A model generated the notes under the pieces. That model searched no databases. It had not been told where the DNA came from and saw only the letters and a program-made list of their open reading frames with translations. Positions 1-8,340 of a stretch of DNA of 64,000 nucleotides are shown here, in pieces. The translations under genes and the position numbers were made by a program. How positions within the stretch are numbered: position 1 is the first letter of the stretch; every line of letters begins with the position of its first letter. The DNA is from an uncultured beta proteobacterium (GTDB lineage: Bacteria; Pseudomonadota; Gammaproteobacteria; Burkholderiales; Burkholderiaceae_C), in assembly GCA_903909815.1 (NCBI GenBank), contig CAIVXG010000025.1, forward strand, positions 1 through 64,000, given 5' to 3'.

Positions 1-2
1 AG

Positions 3-500
3 CTGATTCAAAAATGTGGCAGTAGCATCTGGAAAGCGGCTTTTTCCGTGGTTTCACTGCTGGGCTTTGCGCTGCTGTGCTGGGCTTATGGGCAGGCGCG
101 GCAACAAGCGGCTGTGCTTTGGAGTCTGCCACAGGGGATGAGACACCTGACGGTGCTGCTGATGCTGGTCAGTTGGGTCCTGTTGCTGGCTGCTTATGTT
201 CCGGGCAATTCCATCAAGGCTCGGGTCCATCATCCAATGTTGCTCTCGGTGCAGGTCTGGGCGCTGGCGCACCTGCTGGCGAACGGAGGTTCGGCGCAGC
301 TGTTGCTGTTTGGCTCATTTCTGCTGTGGTCTGTGGCCAGTTTCGTTTCGTTGCGCCAAGATGACCGGGCAGCCGGGACGGTATATCGCCGCGGGAGCTT
401 GTTCTCGACCCTACTCACACTGGTGCTGGGTGTATCCGTGTGGGCCGGTTTTTCAATCTACCTGCACAAGTTGCTGATCGGAGTTCCGGTCCTGGGCTGA
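3..500 (+). CDS. NnrU-family integral membrane protein, 5' end outside window
   Basis: The reading frame is open to the first base of the window (codons from base 3: L-I-Q-K-C-G...), so the GTG at 48 is probably internal and the true start lies upstream. About 165 residues are visible. Four to five hydrophobic segments surround a conserved hydrophilic stretch (GQARQQAAVLW, then KARVHHPMLLSVQVWALAHL), the pattern of NnrU, a membrane protein first described next to nitric-oxide reductase genes and required for denitrification in some alphaproteobacteria. Its biochemical role is unknown. The stop is followed by an inverted repeat shared with the convergent hydroxylase gene. Confidence 0.8.
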   Translation: MIQKCGSSIWKAAFSVVSLLGFALLCWAYGQARQQAAVLWSLPQGMRHLTVLLMLVSWVLLLAAYVPGNSIKARVHHPMLLSVQVWALAHLLANGGSAQLLLFGSFLLWSVASFVSLRQDDRAAGTVYRRGSLFSTLLTLVLGVSVWAGFSIYLHKLLIGVPVLG

Positions 501-527
501 ACACGCAAATATGGGTTCAGCGTGTTC
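499..527. terminator. Inverted repeat between convergent genes
   Basis: GAACACGC at 499-506 and GCGTGTTC at 520-527 form a perfect 8-bp stem with a 13-base loop, spanning the NnrU stop and lying next to the stop of the minus-strand hydroxylase. There is no clear T-tract, so this is a weak bidirectional terminator candidate. Confidence 0.35.
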
Positions 528-1737
528 CTGACAGTGTCGCTGCAATCGCGCGCTTGAAGGGGATCAGCGTCTCTCCCAAGCGCAAGGCAGCGTCGCGCAG
601 CAGACGGGCGGGGGGGCTGTCGTTGGTATACAAAGTTGAAACCAATTGGGTTGCGAGATACAGAGGCCGGGTGGCGCGACGGTGGACCCGTTCGTAGGAC
701 TCAAGTACCTGGGACGACGCAATGTCGGTACCAGCCGCGTGGGCCTTCAGGATGGACTGAGCCAAGGTGTCGACCCCGAGCAAGCCAAAATTGAAGCCAT
801 GGGCAGTGACAGGGTGCATGCCTACGGCCGCATCGCCCACGGTGGCGAATCGTTTTGCCACAAAGCGGTGCGGATAGACGCCTACCAGCGGATAGCAATG
901 ACGCGTGCTGATCAGCGTCATTCGCCCCAGGCGTTGCAGAAAACGCGCCTGCATTTCCATGCCGAAGGATTCAGGCTCCATGCTCATCAAAGGGGCGATG
1001 GCAGTGCTTGGAAGCGTGAGCACCACGGAGGAGCGAAATTCATTCGTGGCCGGGTCCGGATTCATGGGTAGCAGGGCCAGCGTCTGGCCGTAGCCAAACC
1101 ACTCCCAGGCGGCGTGGTGGTGTGGTTGTTCGTGTGTCATGCAGCACAGCAGCATGGTCTTGCCGAAGTCGTGCATGTCAGCGCCTATACCCATGGCACG
1201 TCGAGTTTCTGAAAAGCGGCTGTCGGCAGCGACGATGAGCCGAGCCTGCACGGTTTTCCCGCTGGCTAGAGTCGCGCTTGCGCCCTCATCGTCGGTGCGG
1301 ACCGAGGCCACCTTTTCGCCGCACAACAGGCTTATATCCGGTTGCATTTGTATGGATTTCTGCACCGCTTGGTACGCCGCCTTGCGGATCAGATGGTTCG
1401 ACACCAGCCAGCCCAGTTCCGACTTGTTGCTGAGTTGGTGACCTATGGTCATGGCAAAAGGGGAGGGTCCGTTTAGCACGCGGGCATCGCGCAGCGGCGA
1501 GATGGCACCGGCTTCAATATGCTCCCATATGCCCAGGTCGCGCATGAGTTGGGCCGAGTGCTGGGTGAGCGCAATTTCGCGCCCGTCGAACGGCGGGTTA
1601 GCCAGTTCCGACTGCGCCAACTGTTCGATCAAGGTGATGCTCAGACCGCGACCCGAAAGCGCGCGAGCCAGAGAAAGACCGGCGGGTCCCGCGCCGCTGA
1701 TGACGATGTCGGTCTCGGTGCTGGGGACGTTGTTCAT
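517..1737 (-). CDS. UbiH/COQ6-family FAD-dependent hydroxylase
   Basis: A 406-aa flavoprotein monooxygenase of the UbiH/UbiF/VisC/COQ6 family, which hydroxylate the aromatic ring of ubiquinone precursors using FAD, NAD(P)H and O2. The N-terminus carries the dinucleotide-binding fold (ISGAGPAGLSLARAL, residues about 11-25, followed by a beta strand ending in IEQ). The second FAD motif GDAAVGMHPVTAHGFNFGL lies near residue 300 and contains the family-typical GDAA and HP. The start is the ATG at 1737, which overlaps the stop of the DUF2788 gene as ATGA. The frame continues upstream but only through the DUF2788 gene in another frame, so I reject the longer form. Which ubiquinone position it acts on cannot be told from sequence. 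Confidence 0.85.
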   Translation of the reverse strand: MNNVPSTETDIVISGAGPAGLSLARALSGRGLSITLIEQLAQSELANPPFDGREIALTQHSAQLMRDLGIWEHIEAGAISPLRDARVLNGPSPFAMTIGHQLSNKSELGWLVSNHLIRKAAYQAVQKSIQMQPDISLLCGEKVASVRTDDEGASATLASGKTVQARLIVAADSRFSETRRAMGIGADMHDFGKTMLLCCMTHEQPHHHAAWEWFGYGQTLALLPMNPDPATNEFRSSVVLTLPSTAIAPLMSMEPESFGMEMQARFLQRLGRMTLISTRHCYPLVGVYPHRFVAKRFATVGDAAVGMHPVTAHGFNFGLLGVDTLAQSILKAHAAGTDIASSQVLESYERVHRRATRPLYLATQLVSTLYTNDSPPARLLRDAALRLGETLIPFKRAIAATLSGTR

Positions 1738-1946
1738 TTGTGCTCCATGAACCATTGAATGAAGTATTTGGCGACAAAGCCCACCATACCAAAGGCCAGG
1801 CCCAGGAACAGCACGAAGGTGCCAAACTTTCCCGCTTTGGACTCCCAGGCGAGGTGGCCGATGATGAAGAGCATGAAGAGCATGAACGCACCCACGCCAA
1901 ACGTCAGTCCAAAATGCGCAATCTGTTCTTCGGTGTAGCCAAACAT
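1734..1946 (-). CDS. DUF2788 small membrane protein
   Basis: A 70-aa protein beginning MFGYTEEQIAHFGLTFG, with two hydrophobic segments separated by a basic loop (WESKAGKFGTF), matching DUF2788. Function is unknown. Its stop overlaps the start of the UbiH-family gene by 4 bases, so the two are translationally coupled and probably act in the same membrane or quinone context. The terminator hairpin at 2003-2044 separates it from the chaperone gene upstream. Confidence 0.75.
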   Translation of the reverse strand: MFGYTEEQIAHFGLTFGVGAFMLFMLFIIGHLAWESKAGKFGTFVLFLGLAFGMVGFVAKYFIQWFMEHK

Positions 1947-2002
1947 GAACCCAGCCCAGAATTATCTTTAATGACGAATGGTAACCCCACCTGCAAACAA
2001 GA

Positions 2003-2044
2003 CGGGCTGGCAGCGAGCGCCTATCGACGCTTGCTGCCAGCCCG
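2003..2044 (-). terminator. Strong hairpin terminator downstream of the Spy-like gene
   Basis: CGGGCTGGCAGC (2003-2014) and GCTGCCAGCCCG (2033-2044) are perfect 12-bp arms, and an inner AGCG/CGCT pair (2016-2019, 2028-2031) extends the stem. Read on the minus strand the hairpin is followed by TCTTGTTTGC. This is a good rho-independent terminator for the chaperone gene ending at 2102. Confidence 0.7.
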
Positions 2045-2101
2045 AGTCCCCGCCCGATGGTCGAGGGGCAGGACGCATCAGGACCCATGGGTCCGTCAGT
2101 C

Positions 2102-2596
2102 TTACTGCTGCGGCATATCCCCACCCATGCCGTGCATTCCACCTCTGCGACCCTGGCGCAGGGGGTGTGAGTCGACAATTTTCTTTTGCTCGGGCGTGAG
2201 GATGGCGTAGAACGCCTTGACCGCGTCGGCACGTTGGTCCATTTCTGCCTGATGCACGCCGCGCATTGCTCGCATTTTGTCGATGCGCTCAGGCGTGGTG
2301 AGTTTCTTCCATTCCTCCCGGTTCGGGCGTTGTCCCATGTTGGCCGGTGGCTTCATGGCGGCACTGAAGGTGGCCCATGCCCCCTCTTGCTCTGGCGTGA
2401 CTTTGAGCTTGACTTTGAATGCTGCCAAGCGCTTGGCTACCCGCGCCTGCATTTTGGCCGGGTCGGGTTGATGCATCCCAGCTTGCATGCCTTCATGCGG
2501 CGTTGCGCCCGAAGGACCCATGCCCTGAGCAAGGACGGAAAATCCGGTTGCAGCCAGCACACTGGACAACAAAATGCGTTTGAACACTGATTTCAT
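2102..2596 (-). CDS. Spy/CpxP-family periplasmic chaperone
   Basis: A 164-aa secreted protein. The signal peptide is MKSVFKRILLSSVLAATGF with cleavage near VLAQG. The helical body carries two LTxxQ-type motifs, VTPEQEGAW and LTPEQKKIV, the hallmark of Spy/CpxP proteins, which prevent aggregation or sense envelope stress in the periplasm. The body is Met- and Lys-rich and the C-terminal tail is Gly/Met/His-rich (RRGGMHGMGGDMPQQ). That tail resembles metal-binding tails in related proteins, but metal binding here is inference. A CpxR-like box lies upstream (2702-2716). The gene is monocistronic between that region and its own terminator. Confidence 0.85.
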   Translation of the reverse strand: MKSVFKRILLSSVLAATGFSVLAQGMGPSGATPHEGMQAGMHQPDPAKMQARVAKRLAAFKVKLKVTPEQEGAWATFSAAMKPPANMGQRPNREEWKKLTTPERIDKMRAMRGVHQAEMDQRADAVKAFYAILTPEQKKIVDSHPLRQGRRGGMHGMGGDMPQQ

Positions 2597-2701
2597 GGCT
2601 ATTCCTCTTGACAGATTGCCTGACGCGGCACGTTTGGCTTCAGGTTGAAGTTAAGTATGCGCTTTGCATGTAACTGCAAGAAGGAATTTGGAAAAGGCTT
2701 T

Positions 2702-2716
2702 GTAAAGCTGCGCAAA
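2702..2716. promoter_or_regulatory. CpxR-like tandem box upstream of the Spy-like gene
   Basis: GTAAA-GCTGC-GCAAA, one mismatch from the E. coli CpxR consensus GTAAA-N5-GTAAA, about 106 bases upstream of the chaperone start. It is a candidate only: no cpxR gene is in the window and short A-rich words recur by chance. Confidence 0.3.
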
Positions 2717-2822
2717 AAAGAGGCGGTACGCCACTGCGTCGACAATACCGTTGCGCAGGTCCATCAACCCCCCCGTTTGCAAGACGCTTTGCGTTCGCGA
2801 TCGATCCCAAGTGAAAGCCATT

Positions 2823-3719
2823 GTGTTCAAGAATCTGATTGTTTATCGTATCGGCGCCGACTGGTCGGCCACGCTGGCGCAAGCGGAGCAGGGCCTGGCG
2901 CAGGCCCGCTTTGTGGAGTGCGGCGCAACGCAGGAGAAGTCGCTGGGCTGGGTCGAGCCCCGCGGGCACGCCCATGGCCCCTTAGTGGAGGCGGTGGCGG
3001 GGCAATGGATGCTCAAGCTGATGATTGAAGTCAAGGCGCTGCCGGGCTCGGTGGTGAATCGCAAGGTGAACGAGCGTCTGACCCAGATCGAGCTTGCTGA
3101 AGGGCGTAAACCGGGAAAGCGAGAGAAGCGTGAAATCAAGGACGATGTGCGGCTGCAATTGCTGCCCATGGCGTTCACCAAGCAGGCCGCGGTGCAAGTG
3201 TGGATTGACCCTAAGGCCAAGCTGCTGGTGCTGGACGCAGCCAGCCAAGCCAAGGCGGACGAGGTGGTGACCTGTCTGGTGCAGTGCCTCGACGGCTTGC
3301 TGGTGCTGCCGATCAGCACCCAGACCTCGCCGGCCACTGCCATGTCTGAATGGCTTATGAGTCAGGAGCCGCCGCCCGGCTTCAGCGTGGACCGCGAATG
3401 CGAACTCAAGGCCCCGGACGAGTCCAGGGCGGTGGTACGTTATTCAAGGCACCCGCTGGATACGGAGGAAGTGAGGCAACACATCAGCAGCGGAAAACAG
3501 CCGACTCGATTGGCGCTGACCTGGAACAACCGGGTGTCGCTGGTGCTGGCAGACAACGGGCAGGTCAAAAAGCTGGCATTTCTGGACGTGGTGTTCGAAG
3601 GCTCATCGGCCAAGCAGGACGATGGCTTCGATGCCGATGTGAGCATCGCCACAGGCGAGTTGCAGCGTCTGATTCCGGAGCTGCTGGCGGCCTTGGGTGG
3701 AGAGACGGTGGTCGCCTGA
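2823..3719 (+). CDS. rdgC: Recombination-associated protein RdgC
   Basis: About 298 aa. RdgC forms a ring-shaped dimer on double-stranded DNA and modulates RecA-dependent recombination and replication-fork processing. Family features are the N-terminal FKNLIVYRI, the basic stretch GRKPGKREKREIKD, LLPMAFTKQ, and the C-terminal RLALTWNNRVSLVL then LAFLDVVFEG. The start is unsettled. GTG at 2823 gives the family-typical MFKNLIVYRI; an in-frame GTG at 2811 adds four residues; an ATG/GTG-like start at 2751 adds a non-homologous leader. It converges with the DUF2892 gene, with only 14 bases between stops. Confidence 0.9.
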   Translation: MFKNLIVYRIGADWSATLAQAEQGLAQARFVECGATQEKSLGWVEPRGHAHGPLVEAVAGQWMLKLMIEVKALPGSVVNRKVNERLTQIELAEGRKPGKREKREIKDDVRLQLLPMAFTKQAAVQVWIDPKAKLLVLDAASQAKADEVVTCLVQCLDGLLVLPISTQTSPATAMSEWLMSQEPPPGFSVDRECELKAPDESRAVVRYSRHPLDTEEVRQHISSGKQPTRLALTWNNRVSLVLADNGQVKKLAFLDVVFEGSSAKQDDGFDADVSIATGELQRLIPELLAALGGETVVA

Positions 3720-3733
3720 GCGGCGGGGCACGC

Positions 3734-3931
3734 TCAAGCCCTGGGTTTGGTCGAACAGGTGTTGATGCCGAAGATAGCGTAGGGCGGGCACCAGCCAATG
3801 GCGCCCGTGGCCATTGGTACCAGCCCCAACCAGCCCCACCAGCCCACGGTGCCGGTGGCGGCAAGGCCGATCAGGACCAGGCCTGCGAGGATGCGAATGA
3901 TGCGTTCAGCGCCGCCGATGTTGAGTGTCAT
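3734..3931 (-). CDS. DUF2892 (YgaP-like transmembrane) protein
   Basis: A 65-aa protein beginning MTLNIGGAERIIRILAG, followed by two hydrophobic helices and ending CPPYAIFGINTC. This is the DUF2892 inner-membrane domain also found fused to rhodanese in YgaP. Start at 3931 is supported by a GGGAGA ribosome site; a start at 3964 would add 11 unrelated residues. A Crp/Fnr-type palindrome sits about 60 bases upstream, just past the stop of the adjacent Crp/Fnr gene, suggesting direct control by that regulator. A role in sulfane-sulfur handling is possible given the family but unproven. Confidence 0.8.
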   Translation of the reverse strand: MTLNIGGAERIIRILAGLVLIGLAATGTVGWWGWLGLVPMATGAIGWCPPYAIFGINTCSTKPRA

Positions 3932-3990
3932 GCGTGTCTCCCAATTGGATTGTGAAGCCGCCATTGGATGCCATTGGGGTGTCCCTGTCG

Positions 3991-4004
3991 GTGACTCAAG
4001 TCAC
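3991..4004. promoter_or_regulatory. Crp/Fnr-type operator
   Basis: GTGACTCAAGTCAC: 6-bp arms GTGACT/AGTCAC around CA. Extended by one base on each side it is GGTGA-N6-TCACA, one change from the Crp consensus, and it also resembles Fnr/Dnr boxes. It lies between a Crp/Fnr-family gene and the DUF2892 gene, upstream of the latter. Confidence 0.6.
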
Positions 4005-4018
4005 ATATCCCCCCGTCT

Positions 4019-4669
4019 TCAAAGCGGATCGCCTCCGGCCAGAGCTCGCAGACCTGCGGCATCCAGAATTCGGATCTGCTCGCGCGCCAGCTCAAGCCAG
4101 GCTTCGCGCTCGAAGCGATGCAACAGCCGCGTCACGATCTCGCGCACCGTCCCCAACTCGTCGGCCAGGGACTGATGGGTGCATTCGATGACAGTGCCGC
4201 GCCCCAGCAGGGCGGCGGCGAGGCGCTGATCCAGTTTGCGAAACGCCACGGCATCGACCAGCGCCGTGAGGTCCGCCATGCGCTCCGCAAACAACCCCAG
4301 AACACTGTCGCGAAATGAGGGCTCTTCCAACCAGCGCGTGAACACGGACGGAGGGATCAGCAGCAGCGAACTGGGTTTGGTGGTGACCCCTCGGGCCGAC
4401 AACGGCTGGCTGCGAAAAAGGCAGGCACTTGACACCAGGCACAGTTCGCCCGGCACCACGCGATACAACTCGAGCGAGCGGCCATCGCCCGAACTGCGAG
4501 ACACCTTGACCTCGCCCTCGAGCAGCATCGGAAACCCCTGGCAGGGAGCGTTCTCGTCGAACAGCACAGTGCCCTTGGGCACCTGAATTGGCCCAAGGGA
4601 TGGACCCAGGTCACTCAAGCCGGGTTGCACACGACGCAAGGAGGGGTAGAGTTCGGCAGGTTCGATCAT
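4019..4669 (-). CDS. Crp/Fnr-family transcriptional regulator
   Basis: A 216-aa regulator. Residues about 20-115 form the cyclic-nucleotide-type sensor barrel ([21 protein letters not shown]). A dimerisation helix follows, then a winged helix-turn-helix ([23 protein letters not shown]) whose recognition helix has the E..TR pattern of the family. It lacks the N-terminal cysteine cluster that binds Fe-S in Fnr and lacks a clear cAMP-pocket arginine, so the effector is unknown. The start is ATG 4669; the 94 extra codons upstream in frame have no homologous look. Probable target: the palindrome at 3991-4004. Confidence 0.85.
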   Translation of the reverse strand: MIEPAELYPSLRRVQPGLSDLGPSLGPIQVPKGTVLFDENAPCQGFPMLLEGEVKVSRSSGDGRSLELYRVVPGELCLVSSACLFRSQPLSARGVTTKPSSLLLIPPSVFTRWLEEPSFRDSVLGLFAERMADLTALVDAVAFRKLDQRLAAALLGRGTVIECTHQSLADELGTVREIVTRLLHRFEREAWLELAREQIRILDAAGLRALAGGDPL

Positions 4670-4884
4670 GGGAGCAGTGTATCGGGCCGGGCGCTTGTGT
4701 GGGAGCGGCGCAAGATCTGCAAAGCCCCATGCGAGGCAAAGACGGGGGTGTCGCAGGTAGAATCGCGTCGCCCCGGCCCCGATGCGGATGGAAGTGTCCG
4801 ACCGCACGTCCGCCGTGCGTGATAGCTTGGTTCGCGAAGCCGGCTTGGCCTTTCCCCGCGACAGATTTCTCAAGAGTGCAAAGC

Positions 4885-6882
4885 ATGCAATACGCGCAAG
4901 AATTTGATGTGATCGTGGTCGGCGGTGGCCACGCCGGCTGCGAGGCCGCATTGGCGGCGGCCCGCATGGGCTGCAAGACGCTGCTGCTCACGCACAACAT
5001 CGAGACCCTGGGGCAGATGAGTTGCAATCCGTCCATCGGCGGGATTGGCAAGGGTCATCTGGTGAAGGAGGTCGATGCCCTGGGTGGAGCCATGGCCTTG
5101 GCGACGGACGAAGCGGGAATCCAGTTTCGTATTCTCAATGGTTCCAAGGGTCCGGCCGTGCGCGCCACGCGCTCTCAGGCGGATCGGATCCTGTACAAGG
5201 CGGCAATTCGTAAGCGCCTGGAAAACCAAGCCAACCTCTGGCTGTTTCAGCAGGCGGTGGACGACCTGATGGTGCAGGGCGACCGCGTCGTGGGCGCGGT
5301 GACACAGGTGGGAATTGCCTTTCGCTCGCGCACGGTGGTGCTGACGGCGGGCACCTTCCTGGACGGCAAGGTCCACGTTGGTCTCAATAATTACGCCGCC
5401 GGACGAGCCGGCGACCCCCCGGCTGCCACCCTGAGTGCGCGCCTGAAGGAACTCAAGCTGCCACAGGCGCGCCTGAAGACCGGCACGCCGCCGCGCCTGG
5501 ACGGGCGCTCCATCGACTTCAGTCAATGCATTGAGCAGCCCGGTGACGGCATGCCGGGCGGTGAAGGGCAGTCGGTGCCGGTGTTCAGCTTCATGGGGCG
5601 CGCCGACATGCACCCGCAGCAGATGCCCTGCTGGATTACACACACGAACGAGCGCACGCACGAGATCATCCGTTCGGGCTTTGATCGCAGTCCCATGTTC
5701 ACCGGCAAGATCGAAGGCGTGGGCCCACGCTACTGTCCCAGTGTGGAAGACAAGATCAACCGCTTTGCCGACAAGGACAGCCACCAGATATTTCTGGAGC
5801 CTGAAGGTCTGACTACCAACGAGTATTACCCGAACGGCATTTCCACGAGCCTGCCCTTTGACATCCAGTACGCGCTGGTGCGCTCCATGAAGGGGTTGGA
5901 AAACGCGCACATCTTGCGGCCCGGCTACGCCATTGAGTACGACTACTTTGATCCGCGCGAACTCAGAAGCAGCTTTGAGACCCGGCACTTGCAGGGGCTG
6001 TTCTTTGCCGGTCAGATCAATGGCACAACCGGATACGAAGAAGCTGCGGCTCAGGGCCTGTTTGCCGGCATCAATGCGGCGCTGCAGTGCCGCGAGCAGG
6101 AGGCCTGGGTGCCACGGCGTGACGAGGCCTATCTGGGCGTGTTGGTGGATGACCTGATCACCCAAGGCGTCACCGAGCCCTACCGCATGTTCACCAGTCG
6201 AGCCGAGTACCGGCTACAACTGCGGGAGGACAACGCCGATATGCGTCTGACCGAAGCCGGGCGCCGACTGGGCTTGGTCGACGATGCCCGATGGGATGCT
6301 TTCAGCCGCAAGCGCGACGCTGTTTCACGTGAAACAGAGCGACTCAAATCGATCTGGGTGAGTCCCAAAAATCTGCCTGCGGCAGAGTCTGAGCGGGTGC
6401 TGGGCAAGGCGATTGAGCACGAATACCCGCTTTCTGAACTGCTGCGCCGACCGGATGTGAGTTATGCCAAGCTGATGTCGCTCGATGGGGGACGCTATGC
6501 AAGCATGGAATTGCGCCTCGGTCCGGCGGAGGAGTCCGATGCGAGGGGCGTCGATTTACTGGCCCGTGCGGTGGCTGAGCAGGTGGAAATCGTCGCCAAA
6601 TACTCCGGGTATATCGAGCGCCAAAAGGACGAGGTGGAGCGTGCTGCCCACTATGAAAACCTCAGGTTGCCGGCGGAGCTGGATTATCTGCAGGTCTCGG
6701 CTCTGAGTTTCGAGGCCAGGCAAAAGCTGTCTCGCAACCGGCCTGAGACTTTGGGGCAGGCGTCGCGCATCTCGGGTGTGACCCCGGCGGCGATATCACT
6801 GCTGCTCGTGCACTTGAAGAAAGGCGGGTTCAGGGACTTCTCCAATCAGGGTCGCCGTGCGGACGCGGTGCCGCTGGATTGA
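4885..6882 (+). CDS. mnmG: tRNA uridine-5-carboxymethylaminomethyl modification enzyme MnmG (GidA)
   Basis: A 665-aa FAD protein that, with MnmE, installs the cmnm5 group on U34 of tRNAs. The FAD-binding motif is [10 protein letters not shown] at the N-terminus; [15 protein letters not shown] and the GTFLDG segment are diagnostic, as are [14 protein letters not shown] and the C-terminal [20 protein letters not shown] chose ATG 4885 ([15 protein letters not shown]); the upstream extension to 4588 runs through the promoter region shared with the Crp gene. Codons at 6321-6336 contain a perfect parS. It is followed by rsmG, the common origin-proximal order. Confidence 0.97.
   Translation: MQYAQEFDVIVVGGGHAGCEAALAAARMGCKTLLLTHNIETLGQMSCNPSIGGIGKGHLVKEVDALGGAMALATDEAGIQFRILNGSKGPAVRATRSQADRILYKAAIRKRLENQANLWLFQQAVDDLMVQGDRVVGAVTQVGIAFRSRTVVLTAGTFLDGKVHVGLNNYAAGRAGDPPAATLSARLKELKLPQARLKTGTPPRLDGRSIDFSQCIEQPGDGMPGGEGQSVPVFSFMGRADMHPQQMPCWITHTNERTHEIIRSGFDRSPMFTGKIEGVGPRYCPSVEDKINRFADKDSHQIFLEPEGLTTNEYYPNGISTSLPFDIQYALVRSMKGLENAHILRPGYAIEYDYFDPRELRSSFETRHLQGLFFAGQINGTTGYEEAAAQGLFAGINAALQCREQEAWVPRRDEAYLGVLVDDLITQGVTEPYRMFTSRAEYRLQLREDNADMRLTEAGRRLGLVDDARWDAFSRKRDAVSRETERLKSIWVSPKNLPAAESERVLGKAIEHEYPLSELLRRPDVSYAKLMSLDGGRYASMELRLGPAEESDARGVDLLARAVAEQVEIVAKYSGYIERQKDEVERAAHYENLRLPAELDYLQVSALSFEARQKLSRNRPETLGQASRISGVTPAAISLLLVHLKKGGFRDFSNQGRRADAVPLD
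6321..6336. other. parS centromere site (perfect 16-bp consensus) inside mnmG
   Basis: TGTTTCACGTGAAACA, a full palindrome identical to the ParB-binding consensus used across bacteria. It lies in mnmG, about 3.4 kb upstream of parB. Confidence 0.92.
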
Positions 6883-6978
6883 AACCCCGTGCACCAGCAG
6901 CGGGCACGAGCCGGGCTAGGGCCGGGCTCAATTGCCTGGCTGGTGCCTCATCATTTTTCAGAATCGAATCAGTCTGGC

Positions 6979-7662
6979 ATGTCAGAACTTCCAAATATCC
7001 CTGTCCTAGGCGTGCCTGAGACACGCCTGCAAGCTGTCGCGCAGCAGCTAGGCTGCCCCTTGTCGGTGCAGCAAAGTTCCCTGCTAGCGGGCTACCTGGA
7101 TCTGATCGAGCGCTGGAACAAAGTCTATAACCTCACTGCCGTGCGCGATCCACAGGAGATGCTGACCCTGCATCTTGCCGACAGCCTGGCCGTGATTGCG
7201 CCGTTGCGGCGCTGGATGGCGCAGCGCGTACCGGAAAGCGTGGTTGCACCGCAGTTGCTGGATGTGGGTTCGGGTGCGGGATTGCCCGGCGTGGTGATCG
7301 CCATCTGTTGCCCGGAGATTTCAGTTACCTGCGTTGATACTGTGGGCAAGAAAGCGGCCTTCATTCGGCAGGTGGCGGTGACGCTCAAACTGTCGAACCT
7401 GCGCTCTGTCCATGCCCGCGTGGAAACGCTGACTTCGGCACACGATGTCGTGTGTTCCAGGGCCTTTTCCTCGCTGGCGGATTTCACGGCTGGGTCCGAA
7501 AGGGCACTGGCTGCAGGGGGTGTCTGGCTTGCCATGAAGGGGAAAACCCCCACGCAGGAGTTGGCGGCGCTGCAGCACAACGTGCAAGTGTTTCACGTGG
7601 AACCACTCGCTGTTCCCGGCCTGGAAGCTGAGCGTTGCATTGTCTGGATGGGCAGGAAGTAA
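6979..7662 (+). CDS. rsmG: 16S rRNA (guanine-527-N7)-methyltransferase RsmG (GidB)
   Basis: A 227-aa SAM-dependent methyltransferase for G527 of 16S rRNA. Family marks are WNKVYNLTAVRD, HLADSLAV, the SAM motif LLDVGSGAGLPG (about residues 92-103), and CVDTVGKKAAFIRQV. The start ATG 6979 is preceded by a non-coding leader, and an in-frame extension to 6889 has no family similarity. It follows mnmG by about 100 bases. The 3' part holds a second parS-like site. Confidence 0.95.
   Translation: MSELPNIPVLGVPETRLQAVAQQLGCPLSVQQSSLLAGYLDLIERWNKVYNLTAVRDPQEMLTLHLADSLAVIAPLRRWMAQRVPESVVAPQLLDVGSGAGLPGVVIAICCPEISVTCVDTVGKKAAFIRQVAVTLKLSNLRSVHARVETLTSAHDVVCSRAFSSLADFTAGSERALAAGGVWLAMKGKTPTQELAALQHNVQVFHVEPLAVPGLEAERCIVWMGRK
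7589..7604. other. Second parS-like site inside rsmG (14/16)
   Basis: TGTTTCACGTGGAACC matches the parS consensus at 14 of 16 positions; the core TTTCACGTGGAAC is intact. It is 1.25 kb from the perfect parS and within the same parAB-proximal block. Confidence 0.7.
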
Positions 7663-7702
7663 ACTCGGTCCTTCCCGACTCGCTTTCAGGACCTCTTTCA
7701 CC

Positions 7703-8317
7703 ATGTTTGGTATTGCAGATTACGGTGCTTTTTGTGCCGCCATCGTCACTTTTTTGCTGATTCCAGGGCCCGGCAATCTGGCCCTTATCACCTCGACCGG
7801 TAACGGTGCTGTGCGCGGCGGATTGGCCGCCACCCTGGGCGTGATTGCCGGTGACCAGGTGCTGTTGTGGTTGGCCGTGGCCGGTGTCGCTGCTCTGTTG
7901 GCGGCCTATCCGACCGCTTTTACCCTGGTGCAGTGGCTGGGCGCCGGATATCTGGCCTGGCTGGGCGCCAGGATGCTCTTGGCCAAGCCCGGCGACGCCC
8001 CGGTATTGAAGATGGCACCGCATCATTTCTTTCGCCAGACCTTGATGATCACCTTGCTCAATCCCAAGGCAATCGTGTTCTACATGGCTTTTTTCCCGCT
8101 GTTTGTCGATCCGGCGCGACATCCGGGTTTGGCCACCTTTGGCGCGATGGCGCTCACCATCGCTGTGCTGACCGCAGCGTACGGCTTGACTGTGGTGATG
8201 CTCACCCACTACCTGGCTGAACACATGCGCGCGCGACCCGGCATCGGCCGTGCGCTGGAAAAACTGGCCGGGGTGTTCCTGATCGGCTTCGGTATCCGCT
8301 TGGCCCTTTCAAAATAA
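7703..8317 (+). CDS. LysE/RhtB-family amino-acid exporter
   Basis: A 204-aa membrane protein with six predicted helices. The N-terminal PGPGNLALITSTGNGAVRGG is the LysE/RhtB signature, and NPKAIVFYMAFFPLFVD is the second conserved segment. Members export amino acids or homoserine lactones by proton exchange; the substrate here is unknown. The start ATG 7703 was chosen over an in-frame position at 7640, because the latter falls inside rsmG. It sits between rsmG and parA. Confidence 0.88.
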   Translation: MFGIADYGAFCAAIVTFLLIPGPGNLALITSTGNGAVRGGLAATLGVIAGDQVLLWLAVAGVAALLAAYPTAFTLVQWLGAGYLAWLGARMLLAKPGDAPVLKMAPHHFFRQTLMITLLNPKAIVFYMAFFPLFVDPARHPGLATFGAMALTIAVLTAAYGLTVVMLTHYLAEHMRARPGIGRALEKLAGVFLIGFGIRLALSK

Positions 8318-8340
8318 GCCGACACACAGGGAGTTGATCA

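Noticed and set aside
4870-6165. 431-codon minus-strand frame over mnmG
   Set aside because: Antisense shadow; no motif and poor composition.
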